Positions 61,690 through 64,000 of a DNA stretch of 64,000 bases are shown here, piece after piece. Each line of letters starts with the position of its first letter. The first letter of the stretch is position 1. The position numbers and the translations under genes are program-made. The notes under the pieces were generated by a model that saw only the letters and a program-made list of their open reading frames with translations, was not told the origin of the DNA and made no database searches. The stretch is from positions 54,085-118,084 of the forward strand of contig CAZYQI010000007.1 of assembly GCA_964649745.1 (NCBI GenBank), given 5' to 3'. Source of the DNA: CAZEHS01 sp964649745 (GTDB lineage: Bacteria > Bacillota > Clostridia > Peptostreptococcales > Acidaminobacteraceae).

Positions 61690-62514
61690 ATGAGAAGATT
61701 TTTGGCGGTATTGCTGGTACTGAGCTTGGTGTTGGGTTTAGCATCTACTAGTTTTGCAGACGCAAAGACATCTAAGGAAATGTACATCAAGCAGGCTGAA
61801 AATGCTTTGCTTGAGGTCCAAAGCAAAGAAGTTAAGAATAAAGAGAACACTATCGGACTCACTAAGTCTCCAATCGTAAAGAGACAGACAAAAATCCTCT
61901 ATGATTTCCGAAAAGATCCGAAGTTCGATTATAATGTAGATAAACCAGTTTTGATTCTGAGCACTGAGACTATCGAAGAAGGCCTGCCCGCCGCTATTAG
62001 TACGACAGAAATTTCAAGATTGAGTCAAGCAGGCGTAACAGCCAGTGCGAGTATTTCTTCAAGTCCTTCTTCAAGAACAGCTTCAAATACGTATTACTAT
62101 AATGGTGTCGCAGTTACAGTAACCGGTTATATGTCTGGCAGTGTAATCTCTGACGGAGGCAAAAACTACTTCAAATTGGATTATATGGAAAATAAGTGGG
62201 CAACAAATGATCCGGTAGGTGGAGCAAAAGGTGGCGGTGTTGATCGAATTGATTGGACACATATATGTTCCGGAGTCGATTACACTACGCAGAAATATTC
62301 TACACAGAGTATGCGTAAAACCGGAACAACGACATGGTCTTCTGGCTTAAACGGTGCTTCTGAAAAAAAATACTACAGTCTAACGAGCTATATCTGGCCT
62401 ACAGGGTCTGGTTACGACGCGATTCGCCACATCTTCAATGACATTCAAATCACCTGGACAAAACAGTATTCTAGCCCATACGTGGCGCACTTCACCTTTG
62501 GTTACGACTACTAA
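61690..62514 (+). CDS. Secreted protein of unknown function
   Basis: A 274-residue protein with a signal peptide (RRFLAVLLVLSLVLGLAST, likely cleavage after SFADA near residue 24). The next 90 residues are charged and helical. A Ser/Thr-rich linker (SASISSSPSSRTAS) lies near 117-130. The C-terminal part is rich in Tyr, Trp, Gly and Thr, with WTHICSGVDYTTQ and HFTFGYDY at the end, and should be beta-rich. Two cysteines at most remain after cleavage. TGGAGG precedes the ATG. I recognise no family. Confidence 0.7.
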   Translation: MRRFLAVLLVLSLVLGLASTSFADAKTSKEMYIKQAENALLEVQSKEVKNKENTIGLTKSPIVKRQTKILYDFRKDPKFDYNVDKPVLILSTETIEEGLPAAISTTEISRLSQAGVTASASISSSPSSRTASNTYYYNGVAVTVTGYMSGSVISDGGKNYFKLDYMENKWATNDPVGGAKGGGVDRIDWTHICSGVDYTTQKYSTQSMRKTGTTTWSSGLNGASEKKYYSLTSYIWPTGSGYDAIRHIFNDIQITWTKQYSSPYVAHFTFGYDY

Positions 62515-62542
62515 TTTGATCTGACACTTTAACAAACCACTT

Positions 62543-62581
62543 AGATTTCCCTTACATCATCAAGATGTAAGGGAAATCTTT
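62543..62581 (+). terminator. Rho-independent terminator after the secreted protein gene
   Basis: AGATTTCCCTTACATC pairs with GATGTAAGGGAAATCT, followed by TTTTGTA. A group II intron remnant begins five bases further on. Confidence 0.85.
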
Positions 62582-62585
62582 TGTA

Positions 62586-62675
62586 GTGCGCCCGGCATGG
62601 GCGATAATTTGGTGGTTCAAGTCCACTACGCGCTTGGTAGCAGGAAGCGTTAGCTGAATGCCTATCCGTCGGCAT
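62586..62675 (+). mobile_element. Group II intron remnant (5' end only)
   Basis: The string GTGCGCCCGGCATGGGCGAT starts at 62586 and is followed by TTGGTGGTTCAAGTCCACTA and GGTAGCAGGAAGC. This is the usual 5' end and early domain I of a bacterial group II intron. Similarity fades after about 62675, and no reverse transcriptase or domain V follows. It sits just after a terminator hairpin, a position favoured by class C introns. The rest of the gap 62515-63064 holds no gene. Confidence 0.6.
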
Positions 62676-63064
62676 CTTGACTTTGGGGAGCATTATATGA
62701 AGCCCATGAAAGACAGGTTTTTTATGGTACTGGAGTCTTGCTCTTTCATCAATGAATTCAAGCCCTTTCATTATCATCAAGCTGCCATTAGTTTTACATT
62801 AATTCTTAGCAAAATCACTTTTCGTTCACGTTTGATGGTGTTTTGTACACAAAGCATTGTAAAAAAATTCAACGCGGTGTAGGTTCAAGCTATAGGTGCG
62901 ATTTTGTTAAATGGAACAACTGTGCATAATATGCTATATATACATTAAATATATAAATATAGAATAATTTGTATTTACAATATGAGGCAAGAGTGATAGC
63001 TTAATGGTAGGCCGAAAGTTTTACCGCATGCGGATTTTGAAAACATACGATGGAGGAGATTCCA

Positions 63065-63472
63065 ATGAAGAAACTGTTAATTTTGATTTTGGTATTTGTA
63101 CTGGCCTCTACGTTAGGAGCAAGTGCGGGTTTTGCCGTGACAAAGTATGCATTATCAGGTGGAAGCACTTTGACTGTCTATGGCTATGGTGCTGATTATA
63201 CTGGTTACAGCAGAGCGGACGTGAATTCAAGTGGCGGATATAACGATGCTACAGGTACAAAAGTAAGATGTAAGTTAACCTGTGGGGGTGTAATTAAAGT
63301 TGATACGTCTTCGGAAGATACCAGTGTGCCATACCACGCATACAATTCCGGATCAGCATCAAGCTCGATGTACTCTAATACATGGCAATTGACTCATTAC
63401 AGTTATATCAGAGTAAGTCCGAATTCCGGATACAACTCTCCATTTGCAACTGTAACAACTAAATCGAATTAG
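63065..63472 (+). CDS. Small secreted protein of unknown function
   Basis: A 135-residue protein with a clear signal peptide (KKLLILILVFVLASTLGASA, cleavage likely after GFA near 24). The mature part is about 110 residues, rich in Ser, Tyr, Gly and Thr, with two cysteines in RCKLTCGG. It resembles in character the C-terminal half of the secreted protein at 61690-62514 (both hold YGYG/Tyr-rich, beta-prone sequence), but no homology is claimed. TGGAGG precedes ATG 63065. The next gene follows 12 bases later. Confidence 0.65.
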   Translation: MKKLLILILVFVLASTLGASAGFAVTKYALSGGSTLTVYGYGADYTGYSRADVNSSGGYNDATGTKVRCKLTCGGVIKVDTSSEDTSVPYHAYNSGSASSSMYSNTWQLTHYSYIRVSPNSGYNSPFATVTTKSN

Positions 63473-63484
63473 GAGGTGAATGAA

Positions 63485-63934
63485 ATGGATAGAAGAAAAT
63501 TTTCTTTACTTGTATTTGGAATTGTTGTGATGATGGTTTCTGCGTTTTTAGTGGTTTCGAGTGCTAATGGAGACCGTGATTTGAAAGCACAAGAAAAGAC
63601 CGAAAAAAGAATTGAAGCTGCACGCAGCGACATCAAAGCAACTCTGAAATTGGAGAAAGAGCTATCGAAATACAAGGAAGTTGTTGGTGAAGAGGTTAAT
63701 ACGTTGGATACGGACGTTGCCAAAGAATTGGATGAGTTGGATCAAACCGTTCCTGTTGGTAGTGTTCAACCATTCTATTATATCGGTAATGAAAACAAAT
63801 CCATTATTCTGCTGTATAAAGCTGAGGATGGTACAAATGTGATGATTAAGAGTGTGGGGAATGGCAACGAGTGGAAACGATCAGAGACAAGGATAAATGG
63901 AAATCCAATTCTGGCAATTGAGCTGGAACAATAG
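63485..63934 (+). CDS. Small membrane-anchored protein of unknown function
   Basis: A 149-residue protein with an N-terminal helix (FSLLVFGIVVMMVSAFLVV) acting as an anchor or uncleaved signal. A coiled-coil-like charged region (residues about 30-75, rich in Lys and Glu) follows, then a compact beta-rich domain (VQPFYYIGNENKSIILLYKA). AGGAGG lies eight bases before ATG 63485. It is probably co-transcribed with the small secreted protein upstream. The final 66 bases of the window hold no further gene that I can see. Confidence 0.65.
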   Translation: MDRRKFSLLVFGIVVMMVSAFLVVSSANGDRDLKAQEKTEKRIEAARSDIKATLKLEKELSKYKEVVGEEVNTLDTDVAKELDELDQTVPVGSVQPFYYIGNENKSIILLYKAEDGTNVMIKSVGNGNEWKRSETRINGNPILAIELEQ

Positions 63935-64000
63935 AAAATTTAAATCGGGTCTGTAAAGAGTTTTGTGCTTTCATCCTCCTCGATTAGGTCAGTGACGATT

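Noticed and set aside
62658..62882. A 74-codon plus-strand frame in the intron remnant region
   Set aside because: It starts inside intron-derived sequence, lacks a ribosome site and shows no coding character.
62990..63035. tRNA-like string GATAGCTTAATGGTAGG
   Set aside because: Only a D-arm-like piece is present; no acceptor stem, anticodon arm or T arm can be built around it.
1..64000. CRISPR arrays, rRNA genes and replication origins
   Set aside because: No regularly spaced repeats, rRNA signatures or DnaA-box clusters were noticed.

Overview
The window reads as a chromosomal segment of an anaerobic, probably clostridial Firmicute. Ribosome binding sites are strong and close to AGGAGG. 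Intrinsic terminators are plentiful. Gene types include aspartate 4-decarboxylase, a Zn-ribbon protein of the clostridial bh type, an SPL-like radical SAM protein, split YeeE/YedE with TusA, LevR-type sigma-54 regulators and many lipoproteins. Most of the window is of moderate GC. Two stretches are clearly AT-rich: the fic gene (5.2-6.5 kb) and the right end after about 60.8 kb. No rRNA, complete tRNA or CRISPR array was seen.

Layout. 0-8.2 kb: the start of a methyltransferase-like gene, a structured leader followed by a chemoreceptor, recQ, then a block of minus-strand genes (broken NTF2-like, VOC, Fic) carrying integron-like attC sites, an SPL-like radical SAM gene and a small unknown. 8.3-17.6 kb: a LevR-type sigma-54 activator behind its own -24/-12 promoter, then a galactitol-family PTS (EIIB, EIIA, EIIB, EIIC) mixed with an iron alcohol dehydrogenase, an FGGY kinase and a tiny cold-shock-like protein. 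17.7-26.4 kb: a second -24/-12 promoter drives an acetoin-dehydrogenase-type complex (E1 alpha, E1 beta, E2, E3) with its own HPr, lipoate ligase and PTS enzyme I. The two promoters share a candidate upstream element, so the regulator probably controls both blocks.

26.4-31.7 kb: a Fur-boxed ferric iron ABC transporter and aspartate 4-decarboxylase. 31.7-48.1 kb: DedA, LysR, dTDP-glucose dehydratase, then sulfur genes (thioredoxin reductase fused to a thioredoxin-like tail, two YeeE halves, two TusA-like carriers, LysR). Next come an aminotransferase, glycosyltransferase, ATP-grasp enzyme, binding protein and permease without an ATPase, a MITE-like element, a GT39-like membrane enzyme and two exported tandem rhodaneses.

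48.4-60.6 kb is the most interesting part. A LacI regulator and a ribose-type ABC importer precede MtnK, MtnA, a class II aldolase (apparently starting at ATC), a solute-binding-like protein without a signal peptide, a two-subunit transketolase and a RuBisCO-like protein, closed by one terminator. The first three enzymes match the known route from 5-methylthioribose or 5-deoxyribose to a ketose 1-phosphate that is cleaved to DHAP and an aldehyde. The RuBisCO-like protein and transketolase suggest a second, undescribed branch for the same intermediate.

60.9-64 kb: AT-rich small membrane and secreted proteins of unknown function around a group II intron remnant.
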